Assembly (NCBI GenBank): GCA_963814905.1
Contig: CAWFEM010000020.1
Location: 1 to 64,000 of the forward strand
DNA from: DASWJZ01 sp963814905
GTDB lineage: Bacteria > Pseudomonadota > Alphaproteobacteria > Rhizobiales > Afifellaceae
Length of the DNA: 64,000 bases
Direction: 5' to 3'
Shown here piece by piece: positions 1 through 8,289 of the stretch. The position numbers were made by a program, and so were the translations under genes. The notes under the pieces are model-generated. The model had not been told where the DNA came from and searched no databases. It saw only the letters and a program-made list of their open reading frames with translations. Each line of letters opens with the position of its first letter. The first letter of the stretch is position 1.

Positions 1-454
1 GTCCCTGCGCGACCCATTTCGCGATGACGGCGGATTTCTGCTCCACCAGCGCCTTCAGCGGCCCGGCCAGAAACGCCCCGATCGCCGGCGCGCCGTGCAG
101 GATCTCATTGGCGAAGAGGCGGGAAGCCGCCGGCCGTGTGCGCGACATCTCGAGCTTGGCGGCGATGTAGCGGCCGATCTCCTCGATCGGATCGCCGGCG
201 GGATCGAGCGCGGCAAGCGGCTCCAGCCAGAACTCCAGCGTGTCCTCCAGGACGGCAACGTAGATCGCCTCCTTGGAGCGGTAGTAATAGAGGAGGTTCG
301 GCTTGGAGAGCCCGGCGCGCTCGGCGATCGCGTCGATGGTGGAGCCGCGAAAGCCGCGCTGCGAGAAAATCTCCAGCGCCGCCCGCAGGATCGCCTTGCG
401 GTTCTTCTTCTGGATACGGGTCGCCTTCCTCGGCGCCGGCTCGGGACGGTTCAT
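1..454 (-). CDS. rutR: RutR-like TetR-family transcriptional regulator (3' end outside window)
   Basis: The reading frame starts at an ATG complementary to 452-454 and runs off the left edge, giving 151 residues. The N-terminal helix-turn-helix (about residues 18-65) contains FSQRGFRGSTIDAIAERAG and SKPNLLYYYRSKEAIYVAVL, very close to Escherichia coli RutR. The stretch around LEMSRTRPAASRLFANEILHGAP also follows RutR. RutR is a repressor that releases DNA on binding uracil or thymine. The gene is divergent from a beta-alanine aminotransferase and other reductive pyrimidine-degradation genes, and a near-consensus RutR operator sits between them, so it is very likely the local pyrimidine sensor. 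The missing C-terminus holds part of the ligand pocket and cannot be inspected here. Confidence 0.85.
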   Translation of the reverse strand, partial: MNRPEPAPRKATRIQKKNRKAILRAALEIFSQRGFRGSTIDAIAERAGLSKPNLLYYYRSKEAIYVAVLEDTLEFWLEPLAALDPAGDPIEEIGRYIAAKLEMSRTRPAASRLFANEILHGAPAIGAFLAGPLKALVEQKSAVIAKWVAQG

Positions 455-637
455 GCGCCCGCTCCGCGCCGCGCGGATCGCACCGCAAACGCGAAAAGCG
501 TTCCGATCGCCGCGGTGTTCACCGTAAGCGAGAGACGAGGGCCTTTCGCCGCACACTGAAACCGACTGAAAATCGCTTCCTCGCGCATTCCTGCTTCATT
601 CTTTCGCCTTGACCAGCGGCCGAAGCTAGCGTTGATT

Positions 638-653
638 TTGACCAACCAGTCAA
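638..653. promoter_or_regulatory. Candidate RutR operator
   Basis: The 16-bp sequence TTGACCAACCAGTCAA matches the published RutR consensus TTGACCAnnTGGTCAA at 12 of the 14 specified positions and keeps the inverted TTGAC/GTCAA arms. It lies in the 290-bp divergent region between the regulator and the aminotransferase, 107 bp upstream of the latter. A second half-site, TTGACCAG, begins at 609. Binding is inferred. Confidence 0.6.
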
Positions 654-744
654 GTTTGGCTTGGTTCGCGAAACCGGCTAGACGGACGCTCGAAATCGTA
701 AGCGCCGCCCGCCCACGGCCAAGCCCCATTGCCCTCGGCTGAAA

Positions 745-2082
745 GTGTCGACCATGCAAAAACCACTCGCCCCCATCACCAACAATCTCGAAGCCTTCTG
801 GATGCCGTTCTCAGCGAACCGGCAGTTCAAGAAGGCGCCGCGGCTTCTCGTGCGCGCGGAAGGCATGAACTATTGGAGCCAAGACGGCCGCAAGGTCCTC
901 GACGGCACATCCGGCCTCTGGTGCGTCAATGCCGGCCACGGACGGCCGGAGATCGCCGAGGCGGTGAAGGAGCAGCTCCTCGAGCTCGACTACGCGCCGG
1001 CCTTCCAGATGGGCCACCCGAAGGTGTTCGAGCTCGCGGCGCGGCTTACGGCGATCGCGCCGCAGGGCCTCGACCATGTGTTCTTCACAAATTCCGGGTC
1101 GGAATCGGTCGACACCGCGCTCAAGATCGCGCTCGCCTATCATCGCGTGAAGGGCGACGGCAGCCGCATCCGTCTGATCGGACGTGAGCGCGGCTATCAC
1201 GGCGTCAATTTCGGCGGCATCTCGGTCGGCGGCATTGTCTCAAACAGAAAGCATTTCGGCGCGCTTCTCGCCGGCGTCGATCACATCCGCCACACGCACG
1301 ACCCGGCGAAGAACGCCTTCTCGCGCGGCGAGCCGGAGCACGGCGCGGAGCTTGCCGACGATCTGGAGCGTCTCGTCGCGCTACACGACGCCTCCACCAT
1401 CGCGGCGGTGATCGTGGAGCCGGTCGCCGGCTCCACCGGCGTGCTGGTCCCACCGAAGGGCTATCTGAAGCGGCTCCGCGAAATCTGCGACAAGCACGGC
1501 ATTCTGCTCATTTTCGATGAGGTCATCACCGGCTTCGGCCGCCTCGGCGCGCCCTTCGCGGCGGATTATTTCGGGGTGACGCCGGACATCATGACGACCG
1601 CCAAAGGCATCACCAATGGCGTGGTGCCGATGGGCGGGGTGTTCGTGAAGAAGGAGATCTACGAGACCTTCATGAACGGCCCGGAGCATCTGATCGAGTT
1701 CTTCCACGGCTACACCTATTCGGGCAATCCGGTGTCATCGGCCGCGGGTCTCGCGACCCTCGACATCTATCAGCGCGAAGGCCTGTTCACCCGCGGTGCG
1801 GAGCTCGGCAAATATTTCGAGGACGCGCTGCACGGAATGAAGGGCCTGCCGCACGTGATCGACGTGCGCAATATCGGCCTCGTCGGGGCGGTGGAGCTTG
1901 AACCGATCGCCGGCGCGCCGGCCAAGCGCGCTTTCAGCGCATTCATCGAGGCTTTCGAGCGCGGCATCATGATCCGCACCACTGGCGACACGATCGCGAT
2001 GTCGCCGCCGCTTATCATCGAGAAGAGCGACATCGATCATCTGATCGGGACGCTGTCCGACGTGCTGAAGACGCTGGACTAG
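745..2082 (+). CDS. Class III aminotransferase, beta-alanine (omega-amino acid)--pyruvate type
   Basis: A 445-residue fold-type I PLP enzyme. Visible hallmarks are the cofactor-phosphate loop NSGSESVDTALK (116-127), the pyridine-binding Asp258 in FDEVITGFGR and the Schiff-base Lys287 in TTAKGITNG. The N-terminal LEAFWMPFSANRQFK segment is typical of beta-alanine/omega-amino acid:pyruvate aminotransferases. In this operon it should convert beta-alanine, the product of uracil breakdown, to malonate semialdehyde (3-aminoisobutyrate to methylmalonate semialdehyde from thymine). The GTG at 745 gives the longest frame; an in-frame ATG at 754 is an alternative and neither has a strong Shine-Dalgarno. 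It is the first gene downstream of the candidate RutR operator and is followed 19 bp later by the semialdehyde dehydrogenase. Confidence 0.9.
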   Translation: MSTMQKPLAPITNNLEAFWMPFSANRQFKKAPRLLVRAEGMNYWSQDGRKVLDGTSGLWCVNAGHGRPEIAEAVKEQLLELDYAPAFQMGHPKVFELAARLTAIAPQGLDHVFFTNSGSESVDTALKIALAYHRVKGDGSRIRLIGRERGYHGVNFGGISVGGIVSNRKHFGALLAGVDHIRHTHDPAKNAFSRGEPEHGAELADDLERLVALHDASTIAAVIVEPVAGSTGVLVPPKGYLKRLREICDKHGILLIFDEVITGFGRLGAPFAADYFGVTPDIMTTAKGITNGVVPMGGVFVKKEIYETFMNGPEHLIEFFHGYTYSGNPVSSAAGLATLDIYQREGLFTRGAELGKYFEDALHGMKGLPHVIDVRNIGLVGAVELEPIAGAPAKRAFSAFIEAFERGIMIRTTGDTIAMSPPLIIEKSDIDHLIGTLSDVLKTLD

Positions 2083-2101
2083 AAAAAGACGCGGGGAGGT
2101 C

Positions 2102-3598
2102 ATGCAGCGTATCGGGAACGCCATCAACGGGAGCGTCGAGCCGTCGACCGCGGCTCGTTTCTCGCCGGTCTTCAATCCGGCGACCGGCGAGCAGTCGGCG
2201 GAGCTCGGCCTGTCGAGCGTCGCGGAAGTCGGCAAGGCCGTCGCCGCGGCGAAGGAAGCGGCGCCCGCTTGGGGCCGCACGCCGCCTCTGCGCCGCGCCC
2301 GCTACATGTTCAAGTTCAAGGAGCTTCTGGAGAAGCACGCCGACGACATCGCGCGCGCGATCAGCAACGAACATGGCAAGACCCACGCCGACGCGCTCGG
2401 CGAAGTGGCGCGCGGCATCGAGGTTGTGGAGTTCGCCTGCGGCATCCCGCATCTCCTGAAGGGCGAGTTCTCGCGCAATGTCGGGCCGGATATCGATTCC
2501 TATTCCGACCGCCAGCCGCTCGGCGTTTGCGCCGGGATCACGCCGTTCAACTTCCCCGCCATGGTGCCGCTGTGGATGCATCCGGTGGCGATCGCCTGCG
2601 GCAACACCTTCATCTTGAAGCCGTCGGAGCGCGATCCCTCCGCGCCGATGCTGGTCTTCGACCTCTTCAAAGAGGCCGGCTTCCCCGACGGCGTCCTGAA
2701 CGTCGTGCACGGCGACAAGGAGGCGGTCGACGCCATCCTCGACCATCCCGACGTCAAGGCGGTGTCGTTCGTCGGCTCCACGCCGATCGCGCACTACGTC
2801 TATACGCGCGGCACGGCGGCCGGTAAGCGCGTGCAGGCGCTGGGCGGCGCCAAGAACCACATGGTGGTGCTTCCCGACGCCGACATGGTGAAGGCGGCCG
2901 ATGCGCTGATGGGCGCCGGCTACGGCTCCGCCGGCGAGCGCTGCATGGCGATCTCCGTCGCCGTGCCGGTCGGCGAGGAAACGGCGAACAAGCTGATCGA
3001 GGAACTGAGCCCACGCGTTCGAGCGCTGAAGATCGGCCCGGCCACCGATCCCGACGCCGAGATGGGGCCGCTGGTCACGAAGCAGCACATGGACAAGGTC
3101 CTCGGCTATATCGAGAAGGGCGTCCAGGAGGGCGCGGAGCTCGTCGTCGACGGGCGCGGTCTCAAGCTGCAGGGCTACGAGAACGGTTATTTCGTCGGCG
3201 GCTCGCTCTTCGATCGCGTGAAGCCCGACATGACGATTTACAAGGAAGAAATCTTCGGGCCGGTGCTCTCGGTGGTGCGCGCCAAAAGCTATGACGACGC
3301 GGTCGATCTCATCAACAAGCACGAATACGGGAACGGTACGGCGATCTTCACGCGCGACGGCGATTCCGCCCGCACCTTCGCCGATCAGATCGAGGTCGGC
3401 ATGGTCGGCATCAACGTGCCGATCCCGGTGCCGGTCGCCTATCATTCCTTCGGCGGCTGGAAGCGCTCTTTGTTCGGCGATCATTCCATCTACGGCCCGG
3501 AAGGGGTGCGCTTCTATACCCGGCTGAAGACGGTGACGACGCGCTGGCCGGCGGGCATCGCGCACGGCGCGGTCTTCACCTTCCCGTCGATGCATTGA
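2102..3598 (+). CDS. mmsA: CoA-acylating (methyl)malonate-semialdehyde dehydrogenase
   Basis: 498 residues, the usual length of the family. It has the aldehyde dehydrogenase fold with ITPFNFPAMVPLW (145-157), the NAD-binding FVGSTPIAHYVY, the ALGGAKNHMVVLPDAD block typical of MmsA and the catalytic Cys281 in GSAGERCMAIS. MmsA enzymes oxidise malonate or methylmalonate semialdehyde to acetyl- or propionyl-CoA, which would complete beta-alanine or 3-aminoisobutyrate catabolism. A good ribosome site (GGGGAGGT) sits just before the ATG, only 19 bp after the aminotransferase, so the two are probably co-transcribed. Confidence 0.92.
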   Translation: MQRIGNAINGSVEPSTAARFSPVFNPATGEQSAELGLSSVAEVGKAVAAAKEAAPAWGRTPPLRRARYMFKFKELLEKHADDIARAISNEHGKTHADALGEVARGIEVVEFACGIPHLLKGEFSRNVGPDIDSYSDRQPLGVCAGITPFNFPAMVPLWMHPVAIACGNTFILKPSERDPSAPMLVFDLFKEAGFPDGVLNVVHGDKEAVDAILDHPDVKAVSFVGSTPIAHYVYTRGTAAGKRVQALGGAKNHMVVLPDADMVKAADALMGAGYGSAGERCMAISVAVPVGEETANKLIEELSPRVRALKIGPATDPDAEMGPLVTKQHMDKVLGYIEKGVQEGAELVVDGRGLKLQGYENGYFVGGSLFDRVKPDMTIYKEEIFGPVLSVVRAKSYDDAVDLINKHEYGNGTAIFTRDGDSARTFADQIEVGMVGINVPIPVPVAYHSFGGWKRSLFGDHSIYGPEGVRFYTRLKTVTTRWPAGIAHGAVFTFPSMH

Positions 3599-3624
3599 GG
3601 ATGTTCGGAATCGGCCTGCAGGAA

Positions 3625-3726
3625 TGTCGTCATGCCCGGGCTTGATCCGGGCATCCATTCCGCTTCGGCCGCGACAGGATCGACGGTTACGGAATGGATT
3701 GCCGGGTCAAGCCCGGCGATGACGAC
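3625..3726. repeat. REP-like intergenic palindrome, copy 1
   Basis: About 100 bp made of two inverted arms. The left arm holds a CCCGGGCTTGATCCGGG hairpin and the right arm a CCGGGTCAAGCCCGG hairpin, and the arms are themselves inverted copies joined by ATCCATTCCG / CGGAATGGAT. Copies 2 and 3 lie in the next two gaps. It resembles the mosaic intergenic palindromes of Rhizobiales. An in-frame ATG inside it (3694) would extend the next gene, but the element makes that start unlikely. Confidence 0.8.
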
Positions 3727-3738
3727 AGGAAAGGCGTG

Positions 3739-4989
3739 ATGGCAGCACCGGGCTCGAACCTCAAAATCAACGGCGAGCGTCTCTGGGACTCGCTCATGGA
3801 AATGGCCAAGATCGGCCCCGGCGTGAAGGGCGGCAACCGCCGCCTGACCTTGACCGACGTCGACAGGCAAGGCCGCGACCTCTTCAAGTCCTGGGTCGAG
3901 AAGGCCGGCTGCAAGGTCGCCATCGACACGATGGGCAATATGTTCGCCCGCCGCGAGGGCACCGACCCCAAGCTCCCGCCGGTGATGGTCGGCAGCCACC
4001 TCGACACGCAGCCGACAGGCGGCAAATATGACGGCGTGCTCGGCGTGCTCTCGGGCCTGGAAATCGTCAGGACGCTGAACGACCTCGGCATCAAGACCAG
4101 GCATCCGATCGAGGTGGTGAACTGGACCAACGAGGAGGGCTCGCGTTACGCGCCGGCGATGATCTCATCCGGCGTGTTCGCCGGCGTCTATACGCAAGAC
4201 TACGCCTACGGGCTGAAGGACTCGGAAGGGAAACTCCTTGGCGAGGAGCTGAAGCGGATCGACTATGTCGGCCCCGAACCGGTCGGAAAGCGCCCGCTCA
4301 AGGCCTTCTTCGAGCTTCACATAGAGCAGGGACCGATCCTCGAAGCCGAGGGCCTCGATGTCGGCGTCGTGACGCACGGCCAGGGGCAGCGCTGGTTCGA
4401 CGTGACGCTGACCGGATTTGAGAGCCATGCCGGCACTACGCCGATGCCGCGGCGCCGTGACGCGCTGCTTGGTGCGTCGAAGCTGGTGCAGGCGGTGAAC
4501 GAGATCGCGCTCAGGAACGCGCCGAACGCGGTCGGCACGGTCGGCGTGCTGACCCCTTACCCCGGATCGCGCAACGTGATCCCCGGTTCCGTTTCGATGA
4601 CGATCGACTTCCGCCATCCGGTCGACACGACGCTGTCGGAGATGAAGGAAGCGTTCTCCAAGGCGGTGGAAACGATCTGCTCTGAAGGCAAGCTCACCGC
4701 CGAGGTGGAGGAGGTGTTCTATTACGCGCCGGTTGAGTTCGACCACGATTGCGTCGCCGCGGTGCGCCGCGCCGCGGAACGCCTCGGCTACTCGCACCGC
4801 GACATCGTCTCAGGCGCCGGCCACGATGCCTGCTATATCGCCCGCGTAGCGCCGACTTCGATGGTCTTCTGCCCCTGCGTTGACGGCATCAGCCACAACG
4901 AGGAGGAGGATATCCACCCGCAATGGGCGACGGCCGGCGCCGACGTGCTCTTCCATGCGGTGGTGGAGACGGCGGAGATCGTGGAGTGA
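3739..4989 (+). CDS. N-carbamoyl-beta-alanine amidohydrolase (beta-ureidopropionase, M20/hydantoinase-carbamoylase family)
   Basis: 416 residues from the ATG at 3739, chosen because the upstream in-frame codons lie inside the REP-like palindrome. The Zn-dependent M20 carbamoylase fold is shown by metal ligands His87 (GSHLDTQ), Asp98 (KYDGVLG), Glu133 (NEEG), His194 (ELHIEQGP) and His386 (GISHNEEE). The dimerisation/substrate loop GFESHAGTTPMPRRRD (227-242) is also present. These enzymes release CO2 and ammonia from N-carbamoyl-beta-alanine, giving beta-alanine for the upstream aminotransferase. It sits between the semialdehyde dehydrogenase and dihydropyrimidinase genes, which supports this over an L-carbamoylase role. 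Confidence 0.9.
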   Translation: MAAPGSNLKINGERLWDSLMEMAKIGPGVKGGNRRLTLTDVDRQGRDLFKSWVEKAGCKVAIDTMGNMFARREGTDPKLPPVMVGSHLDTQPTGGKYDGVLGVLSGLEIVRTLNDLGIKTRHPIEVVNWTNEEGSRYAPAMISSGVFAGVYTQDYAYGLKDSEGKLLGEELKRIDYVGPEPVGKRPLKAFFELHIEQGPILEAEGLDVGVVTHGQGQRWFDVTLTGFESHAGTTPMPRRRDALLGASKLVQAVNEIALRNAPNAVGTVGVLTPYPGSRNVIPGSVSMTIDFRHPVDTTLSEMKEAFSKAVETICSEGKLTAEVEEVFYYAPVEFDHDCVAAVRRAAERLGYSHRDIVSGAGHDACYIARVAPTSMVFCPCVDGISHNEEEDIHPQWATAGADVLFHAVVETAEIVE

Positions 4990-5011
4990 GTTTGGCGCGG
5001 CCTTTCAGAAC

Positions 5012-5111
5012 TGTCGTCATTGTCGGGCTTGACCCGACAATCCATTCCGTGACGCGGCCGTAGCTCGACGCTTCCGGAATGGATGCCCGGATCAAGTCCG
5101 GGCATGACGAC
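5012..5111. repeat. REP-like intergenic palindrome, copy 2
   Basis: Same architecture as copy 1: a TGTCGGGCTTGACCCGACA hairpin, then ATCCATTCCG ... CGGAATGGAT, then a GCCCGGATCAAGTCCGGGC hairpin. It fills most of the gap between the amidohydrolase and dihydropyrimidinase genes. The hairpins could stabilise or attenuate the polycistronic message, but there is no T-run to make a classical terminator. Confidence 0.8.
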
Positions 5112-5150
5112 TGGTTTAATGTCGTGCGGTTGAGGATCAGGGAGAGTCGT

Positions 5151-6605
5151 ATGTCCAAGCTCATCAAAGGCGGCACGGTCGTCACCGCCGATCTGACCAC
5201 CAAGGCCGATGTCTTCGTCCAGCACGACAAGATCGTCGCCGTCGGTCCCGACCTCGAACATGACGCCGACCATGTGATCGACGCCTCCGGCTGCTACGTC
5301 ATGCCGGGCGGCATCGACCCGCATACGCATATGGAAATGCCCTTCATGGGCACGTTCTCCTCCGACGATTTCGATTCCGGCACGGCGGCGGCTCTTTCCG
5401 GCGGCACGACCATGATTGTCGACTTCTGCCTGCCGTCGCCGAACCAGTCGCTGATCGACGCGCTGCAGCAGTGGTACCAGAAGGCCGGCAAGGCGCGCAC
5501 CGACTATTCCTTCCACATGGCGATCACCTGGTGGGACAAGCAGGTGTTCGACGAGATGCCGAAGGTGGTCGAGCAGGGCATCAATACCTTCAAGCATTTC
5601 ATGGCCTATAAGGGCGCGCTCATGGTGAACGACGACGAGATGTTCGCGTCGTTCTCGCGCTGCGCCGAGATCGGCGCCATGCCGCTCGTCCATGCCGAAA
5701 ACGGCGACGTCGTCGCCTTCCTGCAGCAGAAGCTTCTCGCCGAAGGCAACAACGGCCCGGAGGCGCACGCCTATTCCCGCCCACCGGAGGTGGAAGGCGA
5801 GGCGGTGAACCGCGCCGTCATGATCGCCGACCAGGCTGGCGTGCCCCTTTATGTCGTCCATGTCTCCTGCGAGCAGGCGCACGAGGCGATCCGCCGTGCC
5901 CGCCAGAAGGGGATGCGCGTCTATGGCGAGCCGCTCGTACAGCATCTCGTCCTCGACGAGAGCGAATACGCCAATCCCGACTGGGATCACGCCGCGCGCC
6001 GCGTGATGTCGCCGCCCTTCCGTAACAAGCTGCACCAGGATTCGCTCTGGGCCGGGCTCGCCTCCGGATCGCTGCAAGTGGTGGCGACCGACCATTGCGC
6101 CTTCACCACCGAGCAGAAGCGCATGGGGCTAGGCGACTTCACCAAGATCCCGAACGGCACGGGCGGGCTTGAAGACCGGCTCTCGGTGCTGTGGACTTAC
6201 GGTGTCCGGACCGGGCGGCTGACCATGAACGAGTTCGTTGCGGTCACCTCGACGAACATTGCCAAGATCTTGCACATGTACCCGAGGAAGGGTGCGATCT
6301 TGCCCGGCGCCGACGCCGACATCGTGATCTGGGACCCTGAGGCGACGAAGACGATCAGCGCCAAAACGCAAAAATCGGCGATCGACTACAACGTCTTCGA
6401 AGGCGTCTCGGTCACCGGGCGGGCGCGGACGACTCTTTCACGCGGCCGCATTGCCTACGAGGACGGCGACGTGAAGGCCGGCACCGGCGACGGACAGTTC
6501 GTGGAGCGCCCCGCAAGTCCGCCGGTCCACAAGGCGCTCTCCACCTGGAAGGAGCTGACCGCCCCGCGTAAGGTGGAGCGGACGGGAATTCCGGCGGGGG
6601 TCTAG
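5151..6605 (+). CDS. hydA: Dihydropyrimidinase (D-hydantoinase)
   Basis: 484 residues from the ATG at 5151, which follows GGGAGAG; upstream in-frame codons lie in the repeat. It is an amidohydrolase-superfamily barrel with metal ligands His58/His60 (DPHTHMEMP), the probable carboxylated Lys154 in FKHFMAYKGAL, His181 (VHAEN), His237 (VHVS) and Asp314 (ATDHC). It hydrolyses 5,6-dihydrouracil or dihydrothymine to the N-carbamoyl amino acid used by the preceding enzyme. The dihydropyrimidine dehydrogenase that would make its substrate is not in this window and may lie beyond the left edge. Allantoinase or hydantoinase activity on other rings is possible but fits the neighbours less well. Confidence 0.92.
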   Translation: MSKLIKGGTVVTADLTTKADVFVQHDKIVAVGPDLEHDADHVIDASGCYVMPGGIDPHTHMEMPFMGTFSSDDFDSGTAAALSGGTTMIVDFCLPSPNQSLIDALQQWYQKAGKARTDYSFHMAITWWDKQVFDEMPKVVEQGINTFKHFMAYKGALMVNDDEMFASFSRCAEIGAMPLVHAENGDVVAFLQQKLLAEGNNGPEAHAYSRPPEVEGEAVNRAVMIADQAGVPLYVVHVSCEQAHEAIRRARQKGMRVYGEPLVQHLVLDESEYANPDWDHAARRVMSPPFRNKLHQDSLWAGLASGSLQVVATDHCAFTTEQKRMGLGDFTKIPNGTGGLEDRLSVLWTYGVRTGRLTMNEFVAVTSTNIAKILHMYPRKGAILPGADADIVIWDPEATKTISAKTQKSAIDYNVFEGVSVTGRARTTLSRGRIAYEDGDVKAGTGDGQFVERPASPPVHKALSTWKELTAPRKVERTGIPAGV

Positions 6606-6628
6606 AGACAGGCCTTGCTCTCCAAACC

Positions 6629-6733
6629 TGTCGTCATTTGCCGGGCTTGACCCGGCAATCCATTCCGTCATGCCCGCGGGCGGGCTCAAACGTTCTGGAA
6701 TGGATGCCCGGATCAAGTCCGGGCACGGCGACA
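6629..6733. repeat. REP-like intergenic palindrome, copy 3
   Basis: A third copy lies in the gap between the convergent dihydropyrimidinase and cupin genes. It has a GCCGGGCTTGACCCGGC hairpin, ATCCATTCCG, a divergent centre including TGCCCGCGGGCGGGC, TGGAATGGAT and GCCCGGATCAAGTCCGGGC. In this position it could act as a bidirectional transcription end. Confidence 0.78.
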
Positions 6734-6751
6734 TGCGAAGGAGGACGAAAT

Positions 6752-7204
6752 CTAAGCCGCCTTTGCGCCGACCGACTTCAGAAGCTCCGGCACTAGCGCT
6801 TCGAGTTCCGGCAGCAGCACCACGCTCTCCTGCTCATGCGGGTCGGTGCGCGCGATGACCGCCGACGCCGGCTTGTCGCTGAGGTTCATCGGCAGATGCG
6901 GCACGCCGGCGGGGATGTAGAACATCTCGCCGGCCTGCTGCACGACGTGCTGCTCCAGCCGCTCGCCGAACCAGACATGCGCCTCGCCGCTCATCAGGTA
7001 GATGGCCGTCTCGTGGCTCTCGTGCTTGTGGACCTTGGCCCGGCCGCCGGGCGGGATTGTCAGCAGGTGCATGCAGATCGCGTTCGCGCCGACGGTCTCC
7101 TTGGCGATCCCCTCGAAATAGCTGAACCCCTGCTTTCCCTCGTAGGTGCCGGAGGGGCGCACGATCTGGCAGGTCTTGGCTTGAGACTTGGGCATTGTCG
7201 ACAT
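6752..7204 (-). CDS. Cupin-domain protein
   Basis: 150 residues forming a single small cupin barrel. Motif 1 appears as HKHESHETAIYLMSGEAHVWFG without some canonical spacing but with His residues and Glu65 for a metal, and motif 2 as GEMFYIPAGVPHLPMNL. No enzyme-specific motif is seen. It lies convergent with dihydropyrimidinase and divergent from the pyrimidine-type ABC importer, so a role in this catabolic module (an isomerase, oxygenase or sensing cupin) is possible but unproven. ATG at 7204; a second in-frame ATG lies at 7195. Confidence 0.75.
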   Translation of the reverse strand: MSTMPKSQAKTCQIVRPSGTYEGKQGFSYFEGIAKETVGANAICMHLLTIPPGGRAKVHKHESHETAIYLMSGEAHVWFGERLEQHVVQQAGEMFYIPAGVPHLPMNLSDKPASAVIARTDPHEQESVVLLPELEALVPELLKSVGAKAA

Positions 7205-7353
7205 CCTTTCGAGCGTCCTGCCGCGCCTCGTGGGGATCGCGGCCGTGCCGGTTCCTTTCGCTAAATACTACGGCGACACGAGGTCGCGCACTCTTCGAAT
7301 GCGGACTCGGCGCGGGGATTTGCGCTAAGTTTCCCCACAACGGGGCTGAATTA

Positions 7354-8199
7354 ATGGCGGAAGCAACGGTTCGAGAGGCGAGTGCGGAAGGCGCGGGGCC
7401 GGGCGGTGCGCCGGACGCCGCGTCAAGCGTGATCGCGATCCGCGACCTGTCGCTCACCTTCCAGACCGCCGACGGCCCGGTTCACGCGCTCTCCGGCATT
7501 GATCTCGATGTGCATCGCGGCGAGTTCGTCTCGCTGATCGGCCCGTCGGGCTGCGGCAAGACCACGCTGCTGCGCGTCATCGCCGATCTGGAACAGCCGA
7601 CGGGCGGCACGATCAGCGTCAACGGGCTCACTCCGGAAGAGGCGCGCAAGACCCGTTGCTACGGTTATGTCTTCCAGGCGGCGGCGCTCTATCCCTGGCG
7701 CACCATCGCCAAGAACGTCGCGCTGCCGCTTGAAGTGATGGGCGTACCGGCGGCGGAGCGTCGCGCGCGCGTGACGAAGAACCTCGACCTCGTCAACCTC
7801 ACCGGCTTTGACAAGAAATTTCCCTGGCAGCTTTCCGGCGGCATGCAGCAGCGCGCGTCGATCGCTCGCGCGCTCTCCTTCGATCCGGCGCTGCTCTTGA
7901 TGGACGAACCCTTCGGCGCGCTCGACGAGATCGTGCGCGATCATTTGAACGAGCAGTTGCTTGAGCTCTGGGCGAAGACGCGGAAGACGGTGATCTTCGT
8001 CACGCACTCCATTCCGGAAGCCGTGTTCCTCTCGACCCGCATCGTGGTCATGTCGCCGCGCCCCGGCCGCATTCACGAGGTGATCGACAACACGCTTCCC
8101 CCTAAGCGCAATCTCGACATCCGTGAGACCCCGGAATTCCTCAAAGTTGCGCATCGTGTGCGCGAGGGTTTGAGGGCAGGGCACAGCTATGAGGATTGA
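7354..8199 (+). CDS. ABC transporter ATPase, NitT/TauT (pyrimidine-type importer) family
   Basis: 281 residues from ATG 7354. The longer frame beginning at 7195 was rejected because its first 53 codons lack homology-like content and overlap the divergent cupin promoter. Walker A GPSGCGKT is at 63-70, Q-loop Gln108, signature LSGGM at 160-164, Walker B LLLMDEP at 180-186 and switch His218. The Tau/Ssu-like C-terminus has no regulatory extension. It heads a four-gene set with two permeases and an NMT1/THI5-type binding protein. Next to dihydropyrimidinase genes such systems are usually annotated as pyrimidine importers; thiamine-pyrimidine precursors are an alternative substrate. Confidence 0.88.
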   Translation: MAEATVREASAEGAGPGGAPDAASSVIAIRDLSLTFQTADGPVHALSGIDLDVHRGEFVSLIGPSGCGKTTLLRVIADLEQPTGGTISVNGLTPEEARKTRCYGYVFQAAALYPWRTIAKNVALPLEVMGVPAAERRARVTKNLDLVNLTGFDKKFPWQLSGGMQQRASIARALSFDPALLLMDEPFGALDEIVRDHLNEQLLELWAKTRKTVIFVTHSIPEAVFLSTRIVVMSPRPGRIHEVIDNTLPPKRNLDIRETPEFLKVAHRVREGLRAGHSYED

Positions 8200-8218
8200 G
8201 AGCGGACCGGCAGCGTTG

Positions 8219-8280
8219 TCCCCCCTCCCGAAGCCTGCATCGCTTCGCTCGCAGCCTTCGACCTCACCTCAAGGGGGAGG
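8219..8280. repeat. Imperfect intergenic inverted repeat
   Basis: Between the ATPase and the first permease, a C-rich arm TCCCCCCTCCCGAAGCCTGC faces GCAGCCTTCG ... AAGGGGGAGG. The inner stem CGAAGCCTGC/GCAGCCTTCG pairs at 9 of 10 positions. The GGGGGAGG end doubles as the Shine-Dalgarno of the next gene, so folding could limit permease translation. That effect is inferred. Confidence 0.4.
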
Positions 8281-8289
8281 TTACGCGCC

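Noticed and set aside
2015..3658. A 547-codon minus-strand frame
   Set aside because: Antisense to the semialdehyde dehydrogenase gene; composition typical of a GC-rich shadow.
7195..7353. N-terminal extension of the importer ATPase
   Set aside because: The 53 extra codons cover the divergent cupin promoter and do not resemble ABC ATPase N-termini.
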